Positions 8,250 to 16,127 of a stretch of DNA of 64,000 nt are shown in pieces. The stretch is taken from NCBI RefSeq assembly GCF_016925635.1, contig NZ_CP070490.1:4160001-4224000 (forward strand), written 5' to 3'. A program made the position numbers and the translations under genes. The DNA is from Lysinibacillus fusiformis. GTDB lineage: Bacteria; Bacillota; Bacilli; Bacillales_A; Planococcaceae. Below the pieces are notes generated by a model, which saw only the letters and a list, made by a program, of their open reading frames with translations, did not search any database and was not told where the DNA came from. Each line of letters begins with the position of its first letter. The stretch's first letter is position 1.

Positions 8250-9044
8250 GTGACTCGTATTGCTTATTGTCTTATGAATACATTTGCGACAGAGCTGTAT
8301 AAAGGGAATCCCGCAGCAGTATGTCTCTTAGATGAAGAACTTTCTGAGGAGACCATGCAAAAAATTGCACAGGAGATACCTGTTCCGACAACAGCCTTTA
8401 TTGAAAAAAAACAGGATGATTTTTCGCTCAGATGGTTTACACCGCATATGGAAATACCCATTTGTGGTCATGGCACCCTTGCTAGTGCTTTTGTGCTTTG
8501 GCAGCAGGGAATAGTGGCTAAGGAGCACACGATTACATTTCATACGGCTAGTGGTCCCTTACATGCCAAGTGGCAACATGAACGAGTGGAAATCGCCATT
8601 AAAAAGTATCAAATTGAAGCAATCGTATGTCCTTCCGCATTGGAGGACTGGTTAGGATGTAAGCCCATCTTTGTTGGGAGGACCGAATTGGATTATATTG
8701 TGGAAGTAAGCAATGATGACCTTATTGCACACTTTGAACCAGATTTTTCTGCGATGAAGCAGTTTCCTGTTAGGGGGATATGTCTAACTAGTCAGTCGAA
8801 GGAAGAGGGCATTGATATCGTGTCACGCTTCTTTTCTCCAGCACAAGGCATTGACGAAGATCATGTGAATGGGTCTAGTCATGGTGCACTAGGGCCTTAT
8901 TGGGGGGAGAAATTAACCAAACAACAGCTTGTAAGTCAGCAGCTTTCCAAACGGGGTGGTGTAATTTATGTGACACCTCATCACGACAGGGTTACGATTG
9001 CAGGCGAAGCAGTTCAAGTATTGCAAGGAGAATTAAGCATCTAG
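8250..9044 (+). CDS. PhzF family isomerase-like protein
   Basis: 264 residues starting RIAYCLMNTF...GNPAAVCLL, with ICGHGTLASA and the C-terminal EDHVNGSSHGALGPYW block, all standard PhzF/diaminopimelate epimerase-fold landmarks. In PhzF the catalytic acid is a Glu in an SETAF-type segment; here that segment reads PTTAF (Thr47), so the usual catalytic residue appears absent. GTG at 8250 has AGAGGTGAG 5 nt upstream; the longer ATG-started frame from 8196 has no ribosome binding site. Substrate unknown; most homologues are uncharacterised. Confidence 0.85.
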   Translation: MTRIAYCLMNTFATELYKGNPAAVCLLDEELSEETMQKIAQEIPVPTTAFIEKKQDDFSLRWFTPHMEIPICGHGTLASAFVLWQQGIVAKEHTITFHTASGPLHAKWQHERVEIAIKKYQIEAIVCPSALEDWLGCKPIFVGRTELDYIVEVSNDDLIAHFEPDFSAMKQFPVRGICLTSQSKEEGIDIVSRFFSPAQGIDEDHVNGSSHGALGPYWGEKLTKQQLVSQQLSKRGGVIYVTPHHDRVTIAGEAVQVLQGELSI

Positions 9045-9069
9045 ATACGGTTTTGTAGGAGGATGTATA

Positions 9070-9561
9070 TTGAAGGTGATTAAACTATTCTTACTTTGTA
9101 TTAGTTTACTAGTTTTCGTCCTATTTATAGGTATCAATCAAATGACGGCAGTCCCTGGTTCTTCTTCTGGTAATGGCAATCCTGCACTATTGTTACTTAT
9201 ACTGGTAATCCCACTATTTTTCGTGATGGTTTGGCTATGGCAGAGGCTTATCCGCCAGTACGGACTAAGTAGACGAGCTATAATGATTGGCTTATTCCTC
9301 ACGTTTATTCATATTTTGGCAGGTATTATTTATCAAAGATTGGCGCTAGCAAATTACCGAAAAGTGATTGAGATAGCCTTGATTGAGCGATATGGTTATG
9401 CAGATCAACAATACCTTTTAGACATCACTTCAGGGCTAACCATTCATGTCAACAATCAATATTTTAATGTGAATACCTTTTTCATGCTAATCAGTTTTTC
9501 TATTTTTATCGCCTTCATATGGTTCGTGCTGCCAGCAGAAAAAAGCGAGAAAAAAATTTGA
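9070..9561 (+). CDS. Hypothetical membrane protein (163 aa)
   Basis: Four hydrophobic helices are visible (about 4-24, 40-58, 72-90 and 133-153), with a soluble loop between the third and fourth. TTG start with TAGGAGG 8 nt upstream; the ATG in between opens a frame that stops after five codons. It follows the PhzF gene by 25 bp and is probably co-transcribed with it. No family recognised. Confidence 0.6.
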   Translation: MKVIKLFLLCISLLVFVLFIGINQMTAVPGSSSGNGNPALLLLILVIPLFFVMVWLWQRLIRQYGLSRRAIMIGLFLTFIHILAGIIYQRLALANYRKVIEIALIERYGYADQQYLLDITSGLTIHVNNQYFNVNTFFMLISFSIFIAFIWFVLPAEKSEKKI

Positions 9562-9569
9562 AATTTGTT

Positions 9570-9693
9570 GTAACCTTTTTCAATGGTAAACGACTACTCT
9601 ATTAGTAGAATACAAAAAACTAAAGCATAGTAGTAACATTCACTTTTCACAAAATGACCAGGGCTCAATTTCTGAGTACCTGGTTATTTTGTT
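9570..9693 (+). repeat. Intergenic element copy 1 (palindrome + spacer + terminator)
   Basis: About 123 bp that recur, diverged, at 15785-15911. Shared parts in order are GTAACCTTT, ACGACTACT, TAGTAGAATACAAAAA, CTAAAGCA, a TTCACTTTTCACAAAA block, and a terminator built on GACCAGG / CCTGGT. The terminator serves the 9070 gene. The conservation between palindrome and terminator exceeds what termination needs. Confidence 0.7.
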
Positions 9694-9706
9694 GCCATAA
9701 TAAAAA

Positions 9707-9739
9707 GAGGATATGCACACGTGGCATATCCTCCTCGAT
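9707..9739 (-). terminator. Terminator of the MATE operon
   Basis: Stem GAGGATATGC / GCATATCCTC immediately after the minus-strand stop, followed on that strand by TTTTTAT: a strong intrinsic terminator. Confidence 0.85.
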
Positions 9740-11116
9740 TTATTCGCTCAGCATGGCTTTTAATGTTCGCTTTTGCCAGCCTAGCTTGAAGTATGCATAT
9801 TGCATAATGAAATGGACGCAGAAGGTGATCGGATAGGCTAACCAAACACCGTTTAACTCTAGTGACGTATGGTGAGATAATAAGAACGCTAATGGCACCT
9901 GCACCACCCAAATCGTAATGACTAAGAAGATGGTTGGCCATAATACGACACCTGTGGCACGCATCGTAGCAGAAACGGTTTGTGTGTGTCCAAAAATTAA
10001 ATAGCTCCAAAAGGCGAAATATAAATAATTTTTGGCAATCTGCACAGTCTCATGTGAATCGATAAAGAAAGCCAAAATAGGCTCTGCAAACAGATACATA
10101 ATGAGTATGATTGCGCCACCTAGAAGATAATTAATTCGCACACCCATTTGACGGATTTTTTTGATCATCTCCGTAGAATTGGCCCCTAACGCCTGTGCTA
10201 CAAAGACAGATGTGGCAATGGCAATACTCATTGCTGGGACTTGTGCATAACTAGCTACCTGATTGACAACGCCATAAGCGGCAGTGGCATCTGAACCATA
10301 GGCATTGACAAAGCCAATAACGGCAATTTCAGCCACTGAAATGGCAACCATGCTAATACTGGATGGAACGGCTAGCTTTAATAAGGAAGTTAAAATATCT
10401 TTCTTTAATTTAAAATGCTGTAGGATTGTTTTATCAAAGCGTAGTAAATGCTTTGTTTTATGCAAATAGGCTAACAACAGGATCATTGTCACGAGGTTGG
10501 ATAACACGGAAGCATAGGCAGCCCCATTTAAGCCAAACGCAGGCAACCCCAACCAGCCGAATACTAAAGGTGGTAGGAAGGCGATATTTAACACAACACT
10601 AATCACTAAGAATAGGAATGGTGTTTTCGAATCACCAACTCCACGCATAAAGGTTGTATACACCAAATACCAAAACATAATAGGTAACGTGAAGAATAAT
10701 ATTTTGGCATAACTAATACTCATGTCTAAAATATTCGCAGGTGTTTGCATAAAGCGTAAAATCCATTCGATGAAAAAGCCACCAAAAATCGCGACAGCAA
10801 TGGATAAAATGGTTGTAAAAGCAAGTGTTACACCAACAACCTCTTTCATTTTAGCATGATTACCAGCCCCAAATGTTTGCCCGACTAAAATAGAGCTTCC
10901 TGAACCAATGCCAATCGCAAAGGCCATTAAAAAGAAGAAAAACGGGAAAAATGCGGAAATGGCTGCTAGGGCATCGACCCCTAAATTGCGTCCAACGATA
11001 AACATAGCAAATACTTGGCCGACGGATTGCAGCACATTCGCTAGCATCACGGGAATCAAGAAATTGAAAAAGGCTTTGCGTAGCTGCCGATCATCCTGTA
11101 ACATTTGTTCATTCAT
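9740..11116 (-). CDS. MATE family multidrug/cation antiporter
   Basis: 458 residues with twelve hydrophobic helices in two related halves. The N-terminal half has VMLANVLQSVGQVFAMFIVGRNLG and the second half has the matching AVPSSISMVAISVAEIAVIGFVNAYG, as expected for MATE transporters that export drugs or metabolites using Na+ or H+. AGAGG lies upstream of the ATG. The gene follows the DUF6530-type gene by 20 bp and is probably expressed with it. Confidence 0.9.
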   Translation of the reverse strand: MNEQMLQDDRQLRKAFFNFLIPVMLANVLQSVGQVFAMFIVGRNLGVDALAAISAFFPFFFFLMAFAIGIGSGSSILVGQTFGAGNHAKMKEVVGVTLAFTTILSIAVAIFGGFFIEWILRFMQTPANILDMSISYAKILFFTLPIMFWYLVYTTFMRGVGDSKTPFLFLVISVVLNIAFLPPLVFGWLGLPAFGLNGAAYASVLSNLVTMILLLAYLHKTKHLLRFDKTILQHFKLKKDILTSLLKLAVPSSISMVAISVAEIAVIGFVNAYGSDATAAYGVVNQVASYAQVPAMSIAIATSVFVAQALGANSTEMIKKIRQMGVRINYLLGGAIILIMYLFAEPILAFFIDSHETVQIAKNYLYFAFWSYLIFGHTQTVSATMRATGVVLWPTIFLVITIWVVQVPLAFLLSHHTSLELNGVWLAYPITFCVHFIMQYAYFKLGWQKRTLKAMLSE

Positions 11117-11136
11117 AATTAAGTTCCTCTTGAGTT

Positions 11137-11616
11137 TTAATAACCCATTTCTTTTAAGATTCTTGATAGTGTGCGTAGGCGTTCCCCAATTAGCTCACCA
11201 TCATTATTAAGTGCTTGCTGAAAAAGCTGAATATCCTCTTTGATCTGTTCATTTTCTGTGCAAACTTCCACTGTCATGGCATCACCCTGTAGGCCTACAC
11301 GATTAATCACAGGGTTTTCTTCATCATATAAATGCTCGTGACGATAAGCCTCCTTAAAATAAAGTTCTGTTTCACACACTAAAATAGCAAGATCAAGCAC
11401 GCGATGGAGGGGTAGTTCTTCTGATTGACGAGACCATTTGCCACCTGTATGTCGCCAAACCTTCGCAGAAATATCAACTTTTCCTCGATCATTCCATTGT
11501 GCCAGACCAAGTGAAAGCCCTTGGGCATCTGTTTGATAGGCCGTGCGCCCATCAATATTGGCATAATTTTCAGCCACGATGACAGGTTTATGTTTTAAAT
11601 GTGTTGGAATTTTCAT
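11137..11616 (-). CDS. DUF6530-type soluble protein
   Basis: 159 residues, beginning MKIPTHLKHKPVIVAENY and containing GLSLGLAQWNDRGKVDISAKVW and RQSEELPLHRVLDLA. I recall this pattern for the uncharacterised DUF6530 family, but could not confirm it by search. No membrane segment. AAGGAG precedes the ATG. It is the first gene of a two-gene unit with a MATE exporter, so it may relate to stress or export, which is inference. Confidence 0.65.
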   Translation of the reverse strand: MKIPTHLKHKPVIVAENYANIDGRTAYQTDAQGLSLGLAQWNDRGKVDISAKVWRHTGGKWSRQSEELPLHRVLDLAILVCETELYFKEAYRHEHLYDEENPVINRVGLQGDAMTVEVCTENEQIKEDIQLFQQALNNDGELIGERLRTLSRILKEMGY

Positions 11617-11645
11617 GTATCCGTACTCCTTGTCATTTCAAATTT

Positions 11646-11664
11646 AGTAATTTAGTAAATTACT
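11646..11664. promoter_or_regulatory. Candidate operator upstream of DUF6530-MATE operon
   Basis: AGTAATTTAGTAAATTACT is an 8-bp inverted repeat (AGTAATTT / AAATTACT) with a 3-bp centre, flanked by further TTTAGTAA copies from 11643 to 11680. The overlapping repeats 30-50 bp before the start suit a MarR-type repressor site. No regulator gene is adjacent. Confidence 0.4.
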
Positions 11665-11776
11665 GCTTTAGTAAATTTAGCATTTGCTTATAAAGAAGTC
11701 AATTGAAAAAGTCGAGGTGCAACTTTTTCTTCCATGGTAAGTCTAATAGGTGAGATGATGGAAAGGAGGGATGTAC

Positions 11777-12211
11777 ATGCGCTATCTACGACTTTGTTTG
11801 TGCAGTATAGTAATACTATTATTTATACCTATGAACGCTGGTGCGACGAGCTGGGTCTATCATTTTGTAGTGTGGGATGGTCAAATTTATAAAATGACAG
11901 AAGAAAAAGTGACATCCATTGACAATGAAATTGGAGCGGTAACAAAATATTCAGATATGGAACAATATAAGGGGAATTTTTCAAATACTTATCCTAAAGG
12001 GACAAAGTATTTTGCCATCAAGGGAATCGATACGGAGATAGCTATTGCGGTACAAGTGGACAAAGGGCAATACCTTAAAGCGATAAATGATGGGGAATAT
12101 ACATATCAACGTCAAACAAACATCACCCTAAATCTCTATAAAGTAGTAGGAATCATGGCTCTGTTCATCGTGATTTATATATTATTCACGAGCTTACGTA
12201 AAAAGCGTTAA
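11777..12211 (+). CDS. Secreted/membrane-anchored hypothetical protein
   Basis: 144 residues with an N-terminal signal peptide (hydrophobic core about 8-20, A-x-A-like cleavage near GATS), an extracellular domain of about 85 residues, and a C-terminal membrane helix ending in LRKKR. This gives an outside-facing domain anchored at its C-terminus. Start chosen at the second ATG, 6 nt after GGAGGG; the first ATG touches the ribosome binding site. Family not recognised. Confidence 0.65.
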   Translation: MRYLRLCLCSIVILLFIPMNAGATSWVYHFVVWDGQIYKMTEEKVTSIDNEIGAVTKYSDMEQYKGNFSNTYPKGTKYFAIKGIDTEIAIAVQVDKGQYLKAINDGEYTYQRQTNITLNLYKVVGIMALFIVIYILFTSLRKKR

Positions 12212-12236
12212 GTTTTACCCTATCAAAGAGCGTAAA

Positions 12237-12456
12237 ATGGATAAACGCCAAGCTGAAAAACTAGTTTATTCCTTATATAGCAATAGTGATTCTCTATACA
12301 TTGTTAGACTGACAAGCTATCGCACTTTTATGTTTTATTATAATGGTTGCAAGTGTTTCTTTGTGGTTAGAGGGCCAGCTTCGTGTCGTTCTAATAATTT
12401 TGGAAGGTATATGGACAATGTTGTTTTTTGCTTTTTGGCTACTAATCGGGTGTTAG
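12237..12456 (+). pseudogene. Probable frameshifted small membrane protein
   Basis: The opening frame gives about 24 codons, MDKRQAEKLVYSLYSNSDSL and then YIVR, of typical soluble-head composition. After that the frame loses coding character. In the +1 frame a hydrophobic two-helix sequence appears (QAIALLCFIIMVASVSLWL ... TMLFFAFWLLIGC) and ends at TAG 12456, just before a terminator. About four extra bases (CTGA) near 12307-12312 would explain the break. No strong ribosome binding site is visible, so this is tentative. Confidence 0.4.
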
Positions 12457-12486
12457 CACACCAGCACAAATTATATTGATGTTAGC

Positions 12487-12523
12487 AAACTAGGTATTGT
12501 TCAACAATCCCTAGTTTTTTTGT
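12487..12523 (+). terminator. Intrinsic terminator
   Basis: Stem AAACTAGG / CCTAGTTT with an inner TTGTT/AACAA pairing, then TTTTTTT. It ends the broken small membrane gene's transcript. Confidence 0.8.
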
Positions 12524-12929
12524 CTTTTTATAAAGTAGAGCAACGCATTGTTAAATAAATTAATGTATAAAAATCCATCTATTAAAAAATTTAATTTACA
12601 CTCTTTCCAATTTAGGAAATTTGAAGTAAAATAATCCTTACAAAAATACAGTATGTTTATTTCGAATTTTCTAGAAATTATGTGTATGTACCTATTTATT
12701 GGAAAAGGTGGTGTAATAATTATGGATAATGAAATTTGAAATAATAATTTTTTGCGGAAAAGTAAAGAAATCATAAATCGAATGTAAAAATAATAAAAAC
12801 GCCTAACTGATACATAGTAACTATGAAGGCATATTCTCTTGCTTAGTCATAGGGAAGGTATTACCAGATTAGTAAGTGTAAAAATTTTCATTTTAAGGTG
12901 TATTATTGAATAATTTAAGGGGGATCGTT
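12524..12929. other. AT-rich intergenic region, no gene seen
   Basis: About 400 bp of very AT-rich DNA before the chemoreceptor gene. The only longer open frame, on the minus strand, is a low-complexity Ile/Phe/Lys sequence without a ribosome binding site. It presumably holds the chemoreceptor promoter, but I see no convincing sigma-D type site. Confidence 0.5.
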
Positions 12930-14615
12930 ATGAAGTTCAAATCATTACGGACAAAAATTTTATTCGGATTTTTCATCATTCTAATAGGGATTATGATACA
13001 AAGTGGGTATATCATTTATTCAAATATACAAATGAATAAAGAGATTGAAGATATGGTGCATCGGGAGCTTGAATTGTCCATTGTCGACCAGCACTTAGCC
13101 AACTCCATTTCAGTGAGGATTGGTGCTGCCAGAGGCTATGTATTAACAGGTGAAAAAGGATATAAAGATACATATGAAGAATATACAAAATTGTCTTTAG
13201 ATAATGAAGAAAAAGCTCGTCAAATACTTGAATCACAAGAACTAGAGGTGGTTGCGGCAAGAGCAAAGGCATGGCGTCAATATGTGGAGGAAAATGTCTT
13301 TCCAATCTATGAAGGTGGCAATACCGAATTAGCCGTAAAAAACCTAATTAGTAAAGAGGATGAGATTGGGGCGGTTCGTGAAGGCTTTGAATCGCTGGCA
13401 AGCTCACGCGAGGAGTCGATTCGTCAGGCAGGGCAAACGTTAATAAAGAATAATGACCGTCTGAATACAATTAGTATGGTAGCATTTGGTATCGTTGTAT
13501 TATTAGCAATCGGGGCAGGTCTCACTTCTGCCTTGTCGATTTCTAGACCTGTTAAGCAAATTTCAGAGCGAGTGAAGCTGATTGCGGAGGGTGATTTAAG
13601 CCATGATATGCTGACTATTAAAGCAAAAGATGAAATTGGCGAATTAAGTATTTCAACCAATACGATGAATATGAAAATGAAGGACATGCTTCAGCGAATT
13701 CAAGATGTGTCCAATGAGGTTGCTGCACACAGTGAACAGCTACTACAATCGTCCATCGAAATTAAATCAGGAACCGAGCAAGTAGCACTGACAATGAATG
13801 ATATTGCAGAGGGTACAGAGTCACAGGCAAATAATACGAGTGACCTCTCCAATTTGATGAGTGATTTTGTTATTCGAATGAATGAAGCGAGTCAAAATGG
13901 TCAGCATGTACAAAGTAATTCCAATCATGTGCTTTCTTTAACGAATTCAGGCCAGCATTTAATTGAAGCGTCTACCAACCAAATGACAAAAATTGATGCC
14001 ATCGTCCATGACGCAGTGGATAAAGTAGAAGGTTTAAATCATAAATCACAGGATATTTCCAAGCTCGTTGTTGTCATAAATGATATTGCAAAACAAACAA
14101 ATTTATTGGCACTCAATGCGGCGATTGAGGCGGCACGGGCAGGTGTGCAAGGTCAGGGCTTTGCTGTGGTGGCAGAAGAAGTCCGTAAATTGGCAGAGCA
14201 GGTGTCATTGTCTGTTATCGATATCGAGCAAATCGTTGGGCAAATTGTAGAGGAGACCAATGATGTTACAAACTCTTTGAAGCGCAGCTATGAGGAGGTA
14301 CAACAAGGGACAGAACAAATCTCTTTAACGAATCAAACATTTGTCGAAATTGACCGTGCTGTGACAGAGATGGCCACTAACATTACAAGCGTCTCTCAAA
14401 ACTTAAATCAGCTAGTAGAAAACTCTGTAAGAATTGATGAAGCCATCGAAGAAATTGCCGCGATATCTCAAGAATCTGCAGCAGGGGTGGAAGAAACCTC
14501 CGCAACGATGCAGCAAACTTCGAGTGCGATGGAGGAAGTTTCGAATAGCTCCAATCAGCTGGCAAAAATGGCGGAAGAATTAAATAATCAGGTAGGTCAA
14601 TTTAAGCTCAACTAA
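12930..14615 (+). CDS. Methyl-accepting chemotaxis protein
   Basis: 561 residues. Transmembrane helix 9-30, an extracytoplasmic helical sensor domain of about 150 residues (four-helix-bundle type), second helix about 181-203, HAMP domain 204-256, then the long coiled-coil signalling domain. The signature hairpin tip [20 protein letters not shown] and [17 protein letters not shown] are intact. It would signal ligand binding to CheA/CheW at cell poles; the ligand is unknown. ATG at 12930 is preceded by AAGGGGG; an upstream in-frame TTG lacks a site. No chemotaxis genes adjoin it. Confidence 0.95.
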   Translation: MKFKSLRTKILFGFFIILIGIMIQSGYIIYSNIQMNKEIEDMVHRELELSIVDQHLANSISVRIGAARGYVLTGEKGYKDTYEEYTKLSLDNEEKARQILESQELEVVAARAKAWRQYVEENVFPIYEGGNTELAVKNLISKEDEIGAVREGFESLASSREESIRQAGQTLIKNNDRLNTISMVAFGIVVLLAIGAGLTSALSISRPVKQISERVKLIAEGDLSHDMLTIKAKDEIGELSISTNTMNMKMKDMLQRIQDVSNEVAAHSEQLLQSSIEIKSGTEQVALTMNDIAEGTESQANNTSDLSNLMSDFVIRMNEASQNGQHVQSNSNHVLSLTNSGQHLIEASTNQMTKIDAIVHDAVDKVEGLNHKSQDISKLVVVINDIAKQTNLLALNAAIEAARAGVQGQGFAVVAEEVRKLAEQVSLSVIDIEQIVGQIVEETNDVTNSLKRSYEEVQQGTEQISLTNQTFVEIDRAVTEMATNITSVSQNLNQLVENSVRIDEAIEEIAAISQESAAGVEETSATMQQTSSAMEEVSNSSNQLAKMAEELNNQVGQFKLN

Positions 14616-14629
14616 GCAAAAAACCAGGA

Positions 14630-14657
14630 CTTATCATAAAGGTAAGCCCTGGTTTAA
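14630..14657 (+). terminator. Terminator of the chemoreceptor gene
   Basis: Stem AAACCAGG...CTTA / TAAG...CCTGGTTT shortly after the stop codon. Confidence 0.7.
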
Positions 14658-14826
14658 GTATTGGATACATTTTTTTATTGCGTCTCTCAGAGCTTGTATC
14701 AATCCAATGCACTGTTTCTCCCCTCATGTTACGTGGATATTCTAATTCACTAGTTTTGATAGAAATAGAATCTGAAAAAGGGTATTATTGTAAATGTTAA
14801 TTTAGTGAAAAGGAGCCGATTCACAT

Positions 14827-15165
14827 ATGGAATGTGCATGTCCATCGCAAATGACCGATCATCTAAGAGTAGAAGGGGATATAGGGGCAGACCCGATTTG
14901 GTGTCATCGCTGCTATTGTAATTTAAATATAGAGGATGTCCCACTGTCAGACCAATTAAAACACGAACTAGACATATGGATTCGACAATACGGAGAATGG
15001 ATTGACTGGAAGAATGACGGCATTTTTCCGCATGGAGTTGAATTGGAAGATCGATTTAATCAGCAAGGAATGCAGTTAACAGAACGGGTGAAAGCTGAGC
15101 TTGCCGATACTTACAAGGTATTCTATAAGCCTTCCACTTTTGCGAGGAGAAATGCAAATACGTAA
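14827..15165 (+). CDS. Hypothetical cysteine-containing protein (112 aa)
   Basis: The N-terminal part has C4, C6, C26 and C29 in ECACPSQ and WCHRCYC, a spacing compatible with a small zinc-binding site. The remainder is helical and acidic. AAAAGGAG lies 11 nt before the ATG. The gene is 20 bp upstream of the histidine phosphatase gene and probably forms an operon with it. I do not recognise a named family. Confidence 0.65.
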   Translation: MECACPSQMTDHLRVEGDIGADPIWCHRCYCNLNIEDVPLSDQLKHELDIWIRQYGEWIDWKNDGIFPHGVELEDRFNQQGMQLTERVKAELADTYKVFYKPSTFARRNANT

Positions 15166-15185
15166 TAGCGTTAAGGGGGATTGCA

Positions 15186-15788
15186 ATGGAAACAACCATT
15201 TTTATGATTAGACATGCAGAATCGCCCTTTATTTTTGGACAGGAACGTACAAGAGGCTTATCCAAAAAGGGTGAGGAAGATGCGAGAGCAATAACGAAAG
15301 CGCTCCTTTCATTTAACATAGATGTGATTGTTTCAAGTCCTTATACACGAGCGATCCAAACAATCCAAGGATTGGCTGATGCTCACAAGCTGGAGATACA
15401 GACAATTGAAAGTTTAAGAGAAAAACAGTTAAAGGGAGCCTATCAACTTCCAGCCGAAGAAATAGATGATGCGATAAAAAAATCCTTTCATGACCTCGAT
15501 TACTGTTTGGACGGTGGTGAATCGAGCAGGGATGTCCAAAATCGTGCCATTCCTGAAATCATTCGTTTATTAGAGAAATATGCAGGTCAAACAATCGCCA
15601 TCGGAACACATGGCAATATAATGGCAATCATCTTCCATTATTTCAATGCCCACTATGGCTATGATTTTTGGAAAAGTACCTCTAAGCCGGATATCTATCA
15701 ACTCATTTTTGAAGGCGTACAGCTTAAAAGGGTTCAAAGAATAAAGAAGGAAATTAGGTTTTGTGAAAATTCCCTCAAAAATGTGTAA
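15186..15788 (+). CDS. Histidine phosphatase (phosphoglycerate mutase-like) family protein
   Basis: 200 residues. The catalytic R9-H10-A-E box near the N-terminus, SSPYTRAIQTIQGL in the middle and the second catalytic His in GTHGNI are all present, so the enzyme should form a phosphohistidine intermediate. Family members dephosphorylate sugars, nucleotides or proteins; the substrate is not evident. AAGGGGGA precedes the ATG. Confidence 0.85.
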   Translation: METTIFMIRHAESPFIFGQERTRGLSKKGEEDARAITKALLSFNIDVIVSSPYTRAIQTIQGLADAHKLEIQTIESLREKQLKGAYQLPAEEIDDAIKKSFHDLDYCLDGGESSRDVQNRAIPEIIRLLEKYAGQTIAIGTHGNIMAIIFHYFNAHYGYDFWKSTSKPDIYQLIFEGVQLKRVQRIKKEIRFCENSLKNV

Positions 15789-15911
15789 CCTTTGCCAAGC
15801 TGACACGACTACTGTACTAGTAGAATACAAAAACTAAAGCAAACTAGTAGGTTTCACTTTTCACAAAAAGACCAGGACTCAATTTTTTTGAGAGCGCCTG
15901 GTCTTTTTGTG
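15785..15911 (+). repeat. Intergenic element copy 2 (palindrome + spacer + terminator)
   Basis: About 127 bp matching 9570-9693, beginning at the stop codon of the phosphatase gene. It keeps GTAACCTTT, ACGACTACT, the CTACT/TAGTAG palindrome, TAGAATACAAAAACTAAAGCA and the CACTTTTCACAAAA block. The terminator is an AAAAGACCAGG / CCTGGTCTTTTT stem. The terminator is stronger than in copy 1. Confidence 0.7.
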
Positions 15912-16059
15912 TTCTGGCAACACAGCGGAAGTGATGCTAAAATAAATACATTAGAATTTTCTTGAAATTAAAAGGTAAAGCAATCAAAATCACGCGTAGA
16001 AATTGAAAAAATGAAGTCCCCCATTGTTTTTTCAACTAGGCGTAAAAAGGAGTTCAGAC

Positions 16060-16080
16060 ATGCAGGTTCGTCCAATTTAA
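16060..16080 (+). CDS. Six-codon leader peptide MQVRPI before the MFS gene
   Basis: ATG-CAG-GTT-CGT-CCA-ATT-TAA is preceded by AAAAAGGAG at 7-9 nt. Two bases after its stop begins ATCCCCC, which is complementary to the ribosome binding site of the next gene. The layout is that of inducible resistance genes controlled by ribosome stalling on a leader peptide. Translation is inferred from the ribosome binding site and the position. Confidence 0.5.
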   Translation: MQVRPI

Positions 16081-16082
16081 AA

Positions 16083-16122
16083 ATCCCCCGCAAGAAAAGT
16101 TAAAATCTTATTTTTGGGGGAT
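16083..16122 (+). promoter_or_regulatory. Hairpin sequestering the MFS ribosome binding site
   Basis: ATCCCCC (16083-16089) pairs perfectly with GGGGGAT (16116-16122), the ribosome binding site of the downstream GTG start; an inner AAGA/TCTT pairing is possible. A ribosome held on the leader peptide would keep the 5' arm single-stranded and free the site. Confidence 0.5.
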
Positions 16123-16127
16123 AAAAC

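Noticed and set aside
12511..12774. Minus-strand 87-codon frame
   Set aside because: Low-complexity Ile/Phe/Lys/Asn sequence in AT-rich DNA, overlapping a terminator, with no ribosome binding site.
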